A stretch of DNA of 64,000 bases from Aplysia californica (GCF_000002075.1 NW_004797406.1:528177-592176), one strand, 5' to 3'; shown: positions 1 to 36,178, numbered from the stretch's first letter. The notes: generated by a model not told the origin, from the sequence alone. Numbers and translations: made by a program.

Positions 1-667
1 AAAAAAAAAGAGAAGAGAAATAGACAAAAAACGGCGACCCCCTCCCTTTTCGTGGACATTTTTTAATAGGAGGAGGCTAACTGCGGCCACACAAGACGAG
101 CTGACCGGCCCAAATGGTCAATGCAATAATATTGACCCTGCTGTCGGTAAGGACAGGTCACATTTGCAATGCTAGGGGTTCAAAGGACGCCAGAGGGCTC
201 TCGACCGTGTCTATGGCTGCTAGCACACTGGACTAGTGGTTAACTCCATAGCCTACCAACCTCTAGTGCCACTTCTCAGACTGATCCTTGTATTTTTATG
301 TCTGTGCCTATTTTTGGCAGGGGTATGCATTAACAAACAGACATGTGTGTTATTTAAGTTAAAATGTCTCCCTATCCCAGTCCGTTTTACTTTTCCTTCC
401 TCCATTTGTATCATCCTTAGCATCATTATAAACCAAACCATCTTCAAGTATTCGCATTTGGGTGAGCAGAAGAAAAGGACTTCCTTTCAGCTTGCTTCAG
501 ATAGATCGAGTATGGAGTGAAAGATGGAAAAGAAAAACCCCCATACATGTTACAGAATGACAGAATCAGTACAATTACAATTTGATGTACAAAAAGATCG
601 ACACGAATATAAAGAAAGGAAAAATGCCGCTATAATATGGACAGGTAGGTAAATAAATACGAGTTGT
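1..667. other. Non-coding stretch, nothing recognised
   Basis: I see no gene here. The short open frames have no recognisable domain and no splice context. The sequence is moderately AT-rich and unique-looking, with a loosely tRNA-like stretch near 210-260 that lacks a convincing B box. Confidence 0.4.
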
Positions 668-826
668 TGTTTTTTAAATAGTAGAGGGTTTTACGGCGCT
701 CGCAACTGCTTAAGGTCATATGAGCGCCAATGGATGGAGTGACAGATCAACAAAAGACAAAAAAGAAAGTGCTGGGGCGAGGGGGGGGTATAAGGACGAA
801 ATGAATACCATTTCACACCGTTCACG
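668..826 (-). repeat. SINE-like repeat, degenerate copy (shared-tail family)
   Basis: On the plus strand the copy begins with the reverse complement of the conserved 3' tail (GTTTTACGGCGCTCGCAACT at about 687) and runs through the GAGCGCC motif. It ends in the purine-rich body that precedes 'ataaggacga'. The same order of motifs recurs at 25131, 25510, 31302 and 51875. The body is worn, so its far end is uncertain. Confidence 0.6.
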
Positions 827-1883
827 GTTCAGATATCCACTGTAACGTGGGTGGGCCGATTGGACTTGATTAATGCCTCGTGTATAATGTCTATACTATA
901 CAGCAGGCGTTGGACTTGACACACTCTACCAATAACGACCACGCCATTAAACATGGAAAAGGTAAGCATTCTGGACGCAGAAAAAAACCCAACCTATCTT
1001 ATACATTGACATTATTAATTTCTAGATTAATATGACGTACAGGGCCACCCGCCAGCCACCCCTGCGGTATCAATCGCGAGCATTAAATCACTTTTAAGGC
1101 CTCCTCACAGCATTCCTGCATCCGGCCCGAGGCGGCGACGAGGGGCGCTACTCTTTGAAGTCTCGAGGGTCGCGCCACGAGCTGCTGTCATCAAAGAAAC
1201 AAAAAGGCGTCTCGGTCGGTCGTTCTCACCTGTAAAACAAACAGCGACGGGCCGGACCTATGAGGCCTAATGGGTTAATGCGCACCCCCAACTGACGAGA
1301 AACGGCTGCGCGCCGGTGAATTTGATAGCTCCCTCTTACACTTTTGATCCAAATATCAGAAGGGGGAGATGAAAACGGGCGAAAATTGTGGTCGGTGGTC
1401 TGTCTGCTTGGGTAAACATTGGATATTGGACACAATATTATTGTGAGAAAGGATTGTTGTACAAAGACATATGTGACATTCTTTTTGCAGTTGTTGCTTT
1501 AATGATCTTAGTGGACACAAACTCCACATATTGCAAGAGCAGGCAGACATAAATAAACATATTGTGTTACAGAATTCCTTATCTTTCTCAAAAATATATG
1601 AAAGAATCTCTTGCTTTAGACTAGAGACATTGAATATGAGATGAAAAAATCAGAATCACCCTCCATAAAAGGTATTTTTCTCGTAGCTGCTTATAAAATG
1701 ACAACTGCAACCTCCCCCCCCCCCCCAACCCTACAGAAAAAGGTGACAAGTAATGTATTACCATTCACACACACTAGATGCCAACTCTCTCACACATGTT
1801 ATGTCGGGACGAAATTCCTATTTCATAAATTACACACGAGCATACAGGCGATGTCTCTCTCTCCCTTCCTCATTGCATCCCTA
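827..1883. other. Non-coding stretch, nothing recognised
   Basis: No coding or RNA feature is recognised. Part of 1040-1330 is GC-richer than its surroundings. There is no frame with a known domain. Confidence 0.4.
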
Positions 1884-1890
1884 CCCCCCC

Positions 1891-1937
<47 letters not shown>

Positions 1938-2014
1938 AGACAGACAGACAGACAGACACGTACACAGACAGACAGACAGACAGACACGTACACAGACAGA
2001 CAGACAGACAGACA
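1884..2014. repeat. Compound microsatellite: poly-C, (CT)n, (CAGA)n
   Basis: A run of C is followed by (CT)n from about 1901 and by (CAGA)n with two CACGTA interruptions from about 1937. The open frames across it are repeat-encoded and are not genes. Confidence 0.95.
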
Positions 2015-2347
2015 CCAGAAAAAAGGGCACTATGTTCCTTGGTCTGGATTGTAAACATATCACGTCACAGTTATTTTAAAGACAATAGTCATGGGGAAAA
2101 AATCATTGCGATAAAAACCAGCATGAGTAGGGTGGCTAGATATCGGACCAATTTAGAATACACGGGTCACGTATTTCGCAAATAAACATTTCTGAACCAA
2201 CAATACAAATAGAATCTATTCGTGTGAAAATACCGTACATGATGACACTGCACAATGGGTTTGCGGTTAAGATCGAACAAAGAGATCTGTCTATCTTTCT
2301 ATCCACATATCTATAACTGATGATTTTAAAAGAAATATGAGGGGAGG

Positions 2348-2510
<163 letters not shown>

Positions 2511-2519
2511 AATCCCCCC

Positions 2520-3500
2520 CCCGCACATCCGCAAAAAGAGCAAACAACACCCAACAACACCCCCCCCCCCCCTTTCCCACACAACAGGTTGAAAAAAATA
2601 ATCGTATGCCCATGCCCCGTAGACCTTATTTTGACGTTCTTAACCAAGAAAAACACACGAATTATTTGAAACGAGCAGCACTCGTATTGTTCTAGTGAAC
2701 GTAAACACACGGGTAGGGGGTTGGGGGCCAAAGGGGACGTGAGCAAAACAGACGCCTTGTCCAGTAAACTGTTATATTTTGTCTCGCTGGCATGCTCAGC
2801 CTTTTCCTTATCTTGCTCTTAGAGCCATTCTAACCGCTGGTATTTTAAAAGCTTCCTGTACGCCTGATCTTTCGTTCTTTCTTTTCTTTTTTTTCTTCTT
2901 TTAACTTTAGCAGCGTTCCCTTCAAAGGTGGGCTGTGGTGTGTGTTCTCAGCATGCGGGCTGCCACGCAGCCCTATTGTAGTTGTAGTCGTGAAAACGAA
3001 ATGCTGCCATTGCTAGCAGGCGAGCCGTGGCCAAGAGGTTGATAGGGCCTGCTCGCGGTTGGAGTTGACGCGAGGCCAAATGCGAGGGCGAGAGAAAGGG
3101 CCGTGGAGTCGAGGGCGAAGAAGGGAGGGGGAAAAACACAAAACAAAAAACACACACACAACAAAAATAACTGCCGGGTAGGGGGCGGGACACGCAATAA
3201 AAATAGCCAGCCGCATTCTCTCCGTCTTTGTGACATCATTCTGAGTCAGCGTTCATCGTTATTCCTGTAAGGCCAGTAACTGTTGAAGTTAGCTCTCGAA
3301 GCCGCATTCGTGTGGGAAGACTTAATTGCATTATACGTCGAATAAATAATTTTCAAACCTTTAAATGAAATATGACGAAGACAACATTCCATAAACGCCA
3401 TCGCCCAACAATCCTAAAAAGACCATTTTAAAACCCCGATGCGCACCAACTTCGTACACACACACAGAAGGGCAAGCTATGACCTCATTAGATACAACCA
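2520..3500. other. Non-coding stretch, nothing recognised
   Basis: It contains poly-C and poly-T runs and a short CA-rich patch near 3150. No domain, RNA gene or exon could be recognised on either strand. Confidence 0.4.
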
Positions 3501-3990
3501 ATGATAATACATAACAAGATGGGCCACTCAGCCAAAAAAGTGTCCGCAGGAAGTATGCTCTTTGCTTCAGATGGCGCTGCAGTCTGTTTTGAAGCTCTCT
3601 TTCGTTTTTCCAGAAGAAGAATAGGAATAGCACCTCCTTGCGTGCGCAGATCGACTGCTGTTCATCAGCAGTTCGGGTACGTTCAGTGCGGAGTTTTAGT
3701 TTTTTTTATATTTTAATGACCTCTCGCCTTTCATTCTAAAGTCAAATTAAACGAAGAAAACCATCACCCTTTCCTCCGGAAGAGGTTTTTTGTCAGCGTA
3801 ACCATTTTAAAAAAGCGTTCTTCCGAAATTTATCCCAAAACTTGCTAGTTTCACTTTGATTTTTAAAAACTCAAGTAGGGTAACTCTGTTCGCAAAGTGC
3901 GCTTTTGTGAAGAGGGCGCCACCAAATTTTGAGGACACTTTTTTAATTGGCTCAAAGAGAGAAGTGGCCCATCTTGTTATGTACTATCAT
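3501..3990. mobile_element. ~490-bp TIR element (MITE-like), copy A
   Basis: The ends are inverted repeats: the left reads TACATAACAAGATGGGCCAC and the right reads GTGGCCCATCTTGTTATGTA. The similarity extends a few bases further out through ATGATA/TATCAT. The body closely matches a second copy at 56005-56493 in the same orientation over its whole length, with small indels. It has no coding capacity. TA lies at the edge of the strongest inverted repeat, which fits a Tc1/mariner-like or pogo-like origin, but the superfamily is inferred. The open frames inside are not genes. Confidence 0.85.
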
Positions 3991-4137
3991 TGATACAACT
4001 TAGAGTAGATGACGTATCTCCGGAAGAAAACAAATCTCTCACGTTTCAGAAAACAAAACAGTAGTTATCCATAATATGTCTCAAATGATGGATTTGAGCC
4101 TAGGTGGAATTTGTTGCCAAGTATCCGATCGAATAAA

Positions 4138-4198
4138 GACACACACACACACACACATTCACCCTCCCTCTCTCACACACACAGATACACACCAAAGC

Positions 4199-4281
<83 letters not shown>
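4138..4281. repeat. Compound (CA)n and (GA)n microsatellite
   Basis: CA dinucleotides at about 4138-4160, a mixed CA/CT patch, then (GA)n from 4204. It gives spurious Arg-Glu and His-Thr open frames. Confidence 0.95.
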
Positions 4282-6152
4282 GGGGGGGGGGATGAGAGAG
4301 AGAAATCAACGGACACCTTGGGGTGGGGAGAGGTGGTGGACGATTCTACAGGGAGAGACAAAAATGTTTACCCAAGACTTCAAAATTAGCCATAGCGACA
4401 CTATGAAAAAAAATCACAATGGTGACAGATGACATATTATAAGGCCAGAGATTGTGTACAAACTCTCTCCCGTTAAAGCATATAAGCAAAGCTCAAACCT
4501 ATTCAAAACTTTCTCAGACTGGCAGACACGTTTACACTTATCAACAGCCCAAAAATGTGTGCGTCAAAATTAGTTTATCTAAATTTCATACAGAGATGTG
4601 TTCATCATGTTAGCTTAATTAAGCATTAAACAGTAATCTGTCATGTTCTGAGCGCACTGTTCTTCTTTTTTTTTTTTTAATCAGCGCTTCTGGAATGTTA
4701 TGCATTCCACACTCAACCTTGTCCCACAGACTTGACACATCAGAATTATATTATATAATATCCACGTCTCCAAAACAAAAACAGGCAAAGTAGAATGACA
4801 CGCACACATGCAAGATGTATTGTTAAATTCAAGTCACCTATTTTTTTCCCAAATGACAAAGAAACAGGCTGAATTGACATTTTGTTACAGAAGTACAAAC
4901 TGACATTGTGGTATGTTAGAGATAGTCTAGGCGTCCCTTTATTGGATAAAAGATTTGGCATTTTTTAACTTTAACCATACCCGGATTTATGAGACCATAT
5001 ATTCTCTTCAGCCAGAAACCACACTGAAAGTGCAGTAATTATTAACTCCAGACTCGTAATATTTAAGTTATAGTCACACCTTTGAACCCACTCCTGGGCA
5101 ATTAGGCCTACTCCATAAACAATAATAAATTATTAGGAAGTGAACTTTGGCCAACAAACATGGGCGGATGAAAATTCCAAAACATTTCAGAATCTATATG
5201 CGTAGATAACAGAGAATTTAATCAATACTTCAAAGGTAGGGAGACATCTGGCCCCATTTTGTACACATTACATAGAGTTACTGTTTCAGTAAGCGTGTAA
5301 AAAAATGGCTGAATGTAAAATAGTACATTAACAATTTCATATATGGAGGACCACAGAGGAAGTACAACCCACCAATTACCAATTGTGAATTAGTCCAATC
5401 TCATCCTAACCCCTCCTCAAAACATGAATTTAAATAAAATAAAATGTAATGACTCAGACCAATCAGCTGATTATGAATATCTTCATCAAAAATAAAGTGA
5501 GGTGCCCTTACATAAATGGGGATTGTGGTCTTCTGTTGTTTCTTAGACAATTTAGGTGTAAGAATTTAAAAACTTGAAAAGTTGTTAGTACACAAGTGTG
5601 ACAATCCTAGGTGTCTTAGCCAGGGATATCAAACTTTTTTCAAAGTGAGCCGAGAATAACAGAGAGAACGCTATTTTATTTGATAATATAATACTGATGT
5701 GTTGAAAATGAAAGAATTTGTCACATTAAAGCCAAGCAAGAGTGCGATTCAATCACTATGAAGTCTATTAATTTAATATAAAATACTGAAGTCATAATTT
5801 GCACTGTAGAGTTCAATGAAATGATTAAAATAATTTGGTGACCAAGTTCCGAGCATGCTACAACAAATAAGATGACCTTCCAATTTTTTTTTCCTGCACA
5901 GTGGCGAGCCAGATGAACTGACCTCATGGGCAGGATCTAACCCATAGGTTGTAACTTTGGTGACCCCTGGCCTACACTATCTCAGAATAATGATGGTATC
6001 AGTTTTTAGGCAGCTGTACTTTTCTCTGTTTGTCAAACAATCTTTTCATTTGATCTAATCTTTGGGGGTAATAATTTAGAAAACTTTACCTTGCCCTTTT
6101 ATCAATTGTATTTCATAAATTCTGTCTCTGACAAGACAAATAATACAGCATG
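4282..6152. other. AT-rich non-coding stretch
   Basis: It lies downstream of the zyxin-like exon on the minus strand, so it is probably intron of that gene. I looked for LIM-domain cysteine patterns in it and saw none. No other feature is supported. Confidence 0.4.
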
Positions 6153-6279
6153 GGGAGGGCTTCTGAAACGAGCGACCACTATGAGACAGAGTAGAACAGA
6201 GGGGTAGGGTTTGGGGTAGGGTTAGGGTTAGGTCTCTTCTTTTTGTTTGTTGGGGTGGTCGCTCGTTACAGAAGTTCCC
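6153..6279 (-). mobile_element. Merlin-type MITE, short copy
   Basis: A 127-bp element with TIRs: the left reads about GGGAGGGCTTCTGAAACGAG and the right end reverse-complements to GGGAACTTCTGTAACGAGCG. Both lead into GACCAC. Inside are a CTATGAGACAGAGTAGAAC segment and a short TAGGG/TTAGGG-like hexamer run (about 6203-6230). Both parts recur, in reverse orientation, in the larger copy at 40548-40823. The flanking duplication (AGCATG/AGCGTG) is imperfect. Confidence 0.8.
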
Positions 6280-6538
6280 AGCGTGTGTAAATTCCTTCTT
6301 AAAGTGCATTTGTAAAAGAAACTCCCACCCCTTTGGGAAAAAAAATAAAGCAGGCCACGGGGATAGGCTGGTATGTTATCTGAACAGAGTGGGAATTCCT
6401 GTTTATTTAGCCTATCAAATCAAAGAGAGTGACTAAAGAAAGGTCTACTCAATGTGACTCAATCATGGAACAATTTATCATCAATCATACTTTGAATGAA
6501 ACCTTCTTGGTGAAGCTGAAACAAACTTTGAAAGTCGG

Positions 6539-6560
6539 TGATATATATATATATATATAA
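6539..6560. repeat. (AT)n microsatellite
   Basis: Short pure AT dinucleotide run inside the putative first intron of the zyxin-like gene. Confidence 0.9.
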
Positions 6561-6928
6561 AAACAGAGTATTACTTAAATTAATAATGTAAAAGAAAAAG
6601 GCAAGAAATGAGCACTTCTGAACAGATGATTCTCATTTCTATACTATAAAAACACAGATATTCCATTCCTCAGTAAATCGGCAACCTCCAGACGTAAAAA
6701 ATTAACCTTTGAAGTTCTGAATTCTCAATGAAAGATAATCACAAAAAACATACTGATAAGTGATCCCTAGAGAGAAAAAAAGTCTTTGAAAGAATAAAGC
6801 AAGAATAGGAAAGAAAAGCAAGCTTTCCTTTTCTAGACTACCCACTCGTCTCATTTGTCCCACTATAAAGCAAGGAACTGCCACACAGTGCAACAACATA
6901 TACCACAATAAAGAAATAAAGAACTTAC

Positions 6929-8753
6929 CAAAATAATCCCCAGCTGCATGATCCATTTCATCTTCCAGCTGTTGTGTAAGAGCTGCCAATTTACGCTCAG
7001 CATCTGACGGACCTTTATTCTTGGGTGGTGTCACTTGAAATGCTAAACCCGGTTTCATACCTGGTGACATGCCTGACAGGTCAGACGAAGCTGTCGAGCC
7101 GGTCTGAACCTGTATTCCTTGAACAGGTGCCACAAGGCGAACATTTGCTTTCTGCTGTGTACTGGCAGCGCTGAGTTTGAGTGATGTCTGCACATCGTGC
7201 GGACCATGATAAGGTGGAGGAGGTTCAAGTTCACCTCCCTGCTGAGAAGATGGATAATCCGAAGGTTTCTTTCCAGAGGCCACTGCTGCTCCAGAGATGC
7301 TCATATCCCGTTCCAGTTGCTGGGTGAGAGCAGCCACTGCTCGCTCCGCATCTGAGTCTGCTGCTTTGTTGAGAGGGACACGAGCAGGGAGCGAAGGTGG
7401 GGCATTTTGAGCGACAGATGAAGAAGCAGCATGAGGATTTCCTTGAGACAGATTTGTCGATGAGACAGCGGATGAATTCTGGGACATGACGGGTACATGA
7501 ACGCCACCATTGTGGATTTGATTTGGAATCTGGTTGTTGACGCTGTGTGCATACGACGAAGTGTGAACACTTACAGCTGTCTGTGGCGGCAGAGTTCTTT
7601 GTCTGGGGTCTGTGTAAATGTGCGGAGGGGCAGGTTCGTTAAATCTGTTGTCACTGAGTAGTGGGACATTCCTGGGACCAAGGCTTATAATTCCCTGTGA
7701 CGTTTGCGGGTACAAAATAGACATTTGATCTAAGTCTGCTCTCTGGACCTGAGAGCCAACTCTTGGATTAACAACGCCAGAAAACTTGTCCACTGAAGGA
7801 CCTGCAAGGCTGGCTCTGGGACTAGAGTGCTTTGAATCAACACTACCTGGAGTACTCCAGTTTGATCGAGGACTAGCAAGAACCAGACTTGCCCGAGGGC
7901 TGCCAAATTTTTGCTCATAATAAGCTGGGTTGGTGAGGCTTGTGCGAGGACTGGAGCTTTTGGAATCTCCACCACTACCAACACTAGAGCGGGGGCTGGA
8001 GTAGTTAGAATTTGTGTTGGCTGAGGAGGAACCATGGTGATACACCGTTTGGTATTGAACCGCAATCTGGTGTGATTGAGACGAGCCGGCCCGTGCTGCA
8101 GAATTGATGAGCGCAGCTTTAGGCGCTGGGTACCGGGTACCTCCTATCATCACATTTCTGCTGTCCGCTGAGGGCGGCAAAACGGTGTTCATCGGGGACA
8201 TAGACTTGACCGCACCTTGCCAGTGTAAAGACCCCGGGTTAGGAGCTCCTCCAGACAGGCCAACATTATTCCCTAGCATGGACGGGGGGATCGGGGGAGG
8301 CTTCGAGTCCCTCACGCTTATACTGCTCACGAAAGTAGCACGCTGGTCCGTACTGTGTAGCCCACCTCCGCTATGCATTTTGTCAGCTCTGTCGAAACTA
8401 CCGACACCACCACCAATAGATCCTGTATTATAAGTGGAAGATTTGCCGTTCACCTGAGCCTGATGACTGGGAGAATCCTGTTGTCCCGAAGTTGTATGAG
8501 AAGTAAAGACCGTTTCTTTATACCTGATATTTTCGGAGTCCGGCGAATAACTTCCCGATTGATGCACACCAGAAAAACTTGTAGGAAAATCCGACGTATT
8601 TCTATTAAAATTCAGAACATTGATTTTCACATCACGCCATTGCGATTCATTCACAACACCAACACCACTTTCACTTAAGTCCACACCATGCGGATGATTT
8701 CCTTGTTTGAAACAGTTCACATCTTTACTTCCCCCGCCACTATGCACTGCCAT
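6929..8753 (-). CDS. Zyxin/LPP/TRIP6-family LIM protein, large first coding exon (partial gene)
   Basis: Zyxin-family proteins are focal-adhesion and stress-fibre scaffolds with a disordered N-terminal half and three C-terminal LIM domains. This exon encodes 608 residues of the N-terminal half. It starts at the first ATG after an in-frame TGA (8769-8771) and ends at a donor, TTTG|GTAAGT, in phase 1. The recognition mark is the pre-LIM segment at residues about 583-608 (SDAERKLAALTQQLEDEM followed by DYFG), which matches the LT(K/Q)(K/Q)L..DM...YFG lead-in to LIM1 in LPP and TRIP6. A related segment occurs at residue 467. Residues about 250-320 carry several SPR(A/S)S repeats. There is a PPPPY motif and no classical FPPPP Ena/VASP motif that I can see. 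The open frame continues past the donor to 6702, but that tail is hydrophobic intron translation. The LIM exons are not in the window. Which family member it is cannot be decided. Confidence 0.82.
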
Positions 8754-9260
8754 AACCCTCGAGAGGGCTCACAGACCATAAACTTGAATTCCGTAAATAC
8801 TACGGCCCGTCAAAAAAACTCCAGCCCCTCTTTCGATTCGATGACTACAATACTAAGCATGCGGAGTAATACCTCAATCGTGTTTCCAATCCAAGCGCAG
8901 GTGCAAGCCGCGTCACTACGAGATCGAAAAATGCCGCGTCACAAAACAACAACACATTCTTCTATACCAAACATAAGCTTTTCTAGAATAATCTACGGCA
9001 TGGAATCTAAGTTTAGAGTAATAACTATATAAACTCACTTTCTGAAACTTGTGCTCTGATAACCAAGCAAATAACAAAGCATTACTTCCAGTGGGAGGAA
9101 AAATAACGGCGATTTATGACGCCGCCTTTGAAGTTCTGAAGCAAATTCCGAAAGTAGGCAGTGCTTTTCTTCCTCTGCTGTGGGAGAGTTACGATTGACC
9201 TGAGATAATGGCAAAGGCCGAAGTGTAGACCCGAGGCGTCAGAGAGGGGGATTTAAACAT
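8754..9260 (-). promoter_or_regulatory. 5' flank of the zyxin-like gene
   Basis: Sequence immediately upstream of the start codon on the minus strand, so it should hold 5' UTR or promoter unless an upstream non-coding exon exists. I see no TATA box that I would defend. Inferred only from position. Confidence 0.3.
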
Positions 9261-11880
9261 AGTTGGACTCGAGTGCTATATTATTATAATTTATAAGTCA
9301 AGCTCGACCGTTATAGGGCTTGACGAAGCGGTCACCCCAACCTCTCTTCTTCATTCTTACTCTGCTCCTGACTGTTCTTCTGTTGAATAGTTCTAAAACA
9401 GTCGCATCTCAAACAAAGATGCCATTAGGCCTATCCCTCCCCTGCCCTCCAGGGGAAAAATAAAGATCTGAAATATAATATAAAGTATAATATAAATAAT
9501 AACTCGAGACGGCTAAAAACAACACTAGTCCAAAATATCAGTGCTGTCGAAACTTCCATTATTAGGAAATTTTGTTTTTAATAGAGCGATACTTTTGAGC
9601 AGAAATATCATCCAATAATAGTAATAGTGATTTTAAAAAACCCAACAAACTACTCAATCATAATCTTTAAGCTTGAAAAACAAAAACAAAATTATATTGA
9701 GGAACTTAATAAATGTATGTGAAACCTAGCTCTGACAAATAAAAGAACAGGAAAAAACCCTGGAGCCACCACTTTGGGAGTCAGTGCAGTTAGACGCAAA
9801 TTCTCGAAGTAAATTATTAAAGTTGTTGGTTCCCTTCGTCATTAACAGGACGATAACAGTTATTTCCCCTTGTGCACCCTTAGCAAAAAGTCGATCATGT
9901 TCGCAATCCAACTTCCTAATTCATATTACAATTTAATTTAATTTAAATAAAGCGGATTCCTATGTATAAATGTAATTTGTTCATGAGATCACAGGATTCT
10001 ACGATTACGCGATTAAAAGTTAGAGTGTTTTTTGTTTTGGTTGTGCTGTGAAGATATCTACAGGTGGCAATACATAATATATAAAATGGGGGAGCTTTTT
10101 CAAACTTTATTGATGAAGCTTGAGATTCATCACAGCCACTTTCGGTCTAAAAGTTGTCCCCAGTCTCGTTCCTTCCAAGAAAGAAAAAAAAAGCCAAAAA
10201 AGTATTTTTAATTCTTTACTTCTTTAAAGTTTAAAGTTCTGAGACAATTCTACATGGCTGAGCACAGTATGAAATTTTCCTGGTGTGTGGGCTGAGGTGT
10301 TTGTTCTCAGGTTTCAAAAGAAAGGTAATGTACTCAACCCCATGGTCAGTCAGGTAGACCGTCGCATGGATTGAGACCAAAGATAGCTATACGCACTCCA
10401 CAGACAGCAAGTCTATAAAGGTGTCCTGCATAGGACTGTACTGGCACTTTAGGGAAATACATGTGTATTGTAAAGCTATAAGCAGTTTCCGCACTTTGAC
10501 TTTTGGATTTGTTTACTCAAGTATTGTTGCCACGTGGAAGGCAGTACTGCTCTTACTGGGTCAGATTCCTATGCCTTTTGCGATGCTTGAATTCGAACAT
10601 GATTTCCGAGTTGCAGATGAGGTCTTCTGGCACTGTCATTATTTAATCATTTATTGTATTTGAATAAAGACATACAGAGTGGCATACCCCAACTCCCCAC
10701 CCCCTCCCCCCAAAAAAAACGCCATTTAAAAAACAACTATAGTGAGCTCCTTGAAAAACTCAAAATAATTAATTCGCCTTTGCTAATTAGAGTAAAGGTC
10801 ACTTGAAAACAAACAAAAAGAAAGAAAAGAAAGCAAGGTCAAGTGGTGGCAACATATTGATGGATGACCATTGTCTGGGCCCTTGAATTACGTTCGAAGC
10901 ACATGCAGATGTACCCCAAAGAAGAGCAAATTTCACTTTGGTCATGAGTAAAGCTGTCTTTTTATTTAGATCTCCACTTCAAGAAGCCCCATTCAAACCT
11001 TTACTGTACTGTATGTAGCCTTAAGATATAATACATACATGTGTATAGATGTAAAATGAAGGCATAATTACTACATGAGCTGAGTGCCATTCATACACCA
11101 CAGAGCTGTCAGTTTTATTGTAAAGGCACCATCTTTTCTTCACATTTACTACATCTTCTATCCCGCACTATTATACCGATCTGCTGGTCGAGGATCCAAT
11201 ACATCAAAAAGTAGGTCCAAATTAATACCACATAAAAATAGCCACAACCCCTCACGCTACCCCTCCCCTCCCCCCTCCAAAAGAAAAACAACATACAAAA
11301 GAACAAACAAACAACCCAACTGAGCGTGTTTGTTTTTTAGGAGGGAGGAGCACATTGAGGCCATAATGAAAAAAGACAGACAGACACTTCAGACAGAAAA
11401 AAAGAGGAAAAGAAATGAAGTTGGGCAGCATCTTCAATCACCTCGTTGTGTGCATGAGAGAGCGACAGAATCTAAAGACTACAGACAGCACAAGACCACT
11501 ACAATACATGCAGTTGCCTTTCGACTGTGAGCACTAACATTTCACAGTTCTCTTCCATGACCGGAAGTAGATAAAGAAGCAACAACGATAAAAGATAAAC
11601 CAAACACGAATAAACATGAATGACTGAGCATTTTAATCACATCTTGGTAGAACATGTATGTACAAAAATGGAAATAAAAAAGGAACAATCAACAATTAGA
11701 TTAACAAATGCATGAAAAGAGGAATGCAAGTGATGTAATCCAATCTTATGCAATGAGATCAAGATTAATCATGAACAACATATTAGCGGAAAAAGCAGGC
11801 TTTTTCCTGTTCTTGCATTATCTGTTTGAGTGAGCGCCTTTGAGGATCAAATTTACAAGGAAATCTGCTTTTGCTTGAAT
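9261..11880. other. Intergenic stretch between MCM8 3' end and the zyxin-like gene
   Basis: No exon-like frame with a known domain. The nearest possible polyadenylation signals for MCM8 on the minus strand are ATTAAA (plus-strand TTTAAT at 11632-11637) and AATAAA (plus-strand TTTATT near 11114). The rest is AT-rich and looks unique. Confidence 0.4.
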
Positions 11881-35310
<23,430 letters not shown>

Positions 35311-35820
35311 CTCAAGTCACTCAAGACATGCCTTCCAATTTCCTCTTGTCTACGTAATCTGTATTGCATGAAAATTGAGAAAAATCAACACAAGATTAAA
35401 AACATAAAAATATTAACAACACAGACACTGGAGTTTTATAGCTACTTATATGGTGTGGCCACGGGTACCAGTGGCATCAAATCAAACAGGCCATTTCCAC
35501 TCTAATGGAGACAGCCTGCTTGGTTTAGTTAGCAAAGTAAGAGTATACCCGGTGCCCATTTGCAGGATAGGATTTCCCTTTTTTTTGGTATCAAATTCAA
35601 CTCAGACGCTAAAGCAGAGGGAACTTCGACATTCGGCATGGCGTTGTTCTTCACAAAACTGCAGCGCCCCGTCCCCTCGTGCTGAAGTTGAAGTGAGATT
35701 AAAACAACCAAACCAATAAGTTAATAACAATAAGAGTGGAGTAACAGCAATGCTGGTCATTTTATTCATAGATAGTATAGATCTAAATATGATGCAGGCA
35801 AAAGTGCAACTTGCCGCAAT
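35311..35820 (-). promoter_or_regulatory. 5' flank of MCM8
   Basis: Region upstream of the MCM8 start codon on the minus strand. No coding frame with a recognisable domain. Promoter function is inferred from position only, and no core element is convincing. Confidence 0.3.
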
Positions 35821-35852
35821 ATAGATCTAGATATAGATCTAGAGTCTAATCT
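35761..35852. repeat. TAGATCTA-type palindromic repeats
   Basis: Several AGATCTAGATATAGATCTAG-like stretches built from the overlapping palindromes AGATCT and TCTAGA. The same motif recurs at 36179-36240, 39771-39805, 40060-40082, 40905-40922, 41260-41285, 56600-56625, 59660-59720 and 59785-59845. Confidence 0.85.
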
Positions 35853-35864
35853 TATATTATTTTA

Positions 35865-36081
35865 TTCGGTAGTTCCCACCCCGCATTTGTTATTCGCCGG
35901 TTTTGGCCCCAAGAGTAGGGGGGTTTCAGGGGGGCTTGCCCCCCTGACCTAATAAAAACAAGGTGGGGGGTTTCAGGGGGGCAGTTGTTAGGTTTGACAT
36001 CATAGCTTGCCGCGAATCAAACGTATATAGATCTAGATGTAGGTCAGGCTCTATCAAATAAGGGGGGTGGGAACTACCGAA
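35865..36081. mobile_element. MITE-like TIR element upstream of MCM8
   Basis: Inverted ends: the left reads TTCGGTAGTTCCCACCC and the right ends GGGTGGGAACTACCGAA. The 217-bp body has no coding capacity. It includes a GC-rich inner hairpin around GGGGGCTTGCCCCCC and a duplicated GGGGTTTCAGGGGGG. Superfamily not assigned. Confidence 0.75.
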
Positions 36082-36178
36082 AAAGCGCCAAAAATTATTT
36101 ATTGCAGCTCTGACTGATTGACTGAGGTCGAGGAGAATGAGTGAGACATCTCTTCTGCTCTGACTCTTCTACTTCTAG

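Noticed and set aside
6702-6928. C-terminal hydrophobic tail of the 683-residue frame
   Set aside because: A strong donor site (TTTG|GTAAGT) ends the exon at 6929, right at the family's YFG motif; the tail is intron.
10421-10663. 80-residue plus-strand frame
   Set aside because: No recognisable domain, no splice or promoter context; likely chance.
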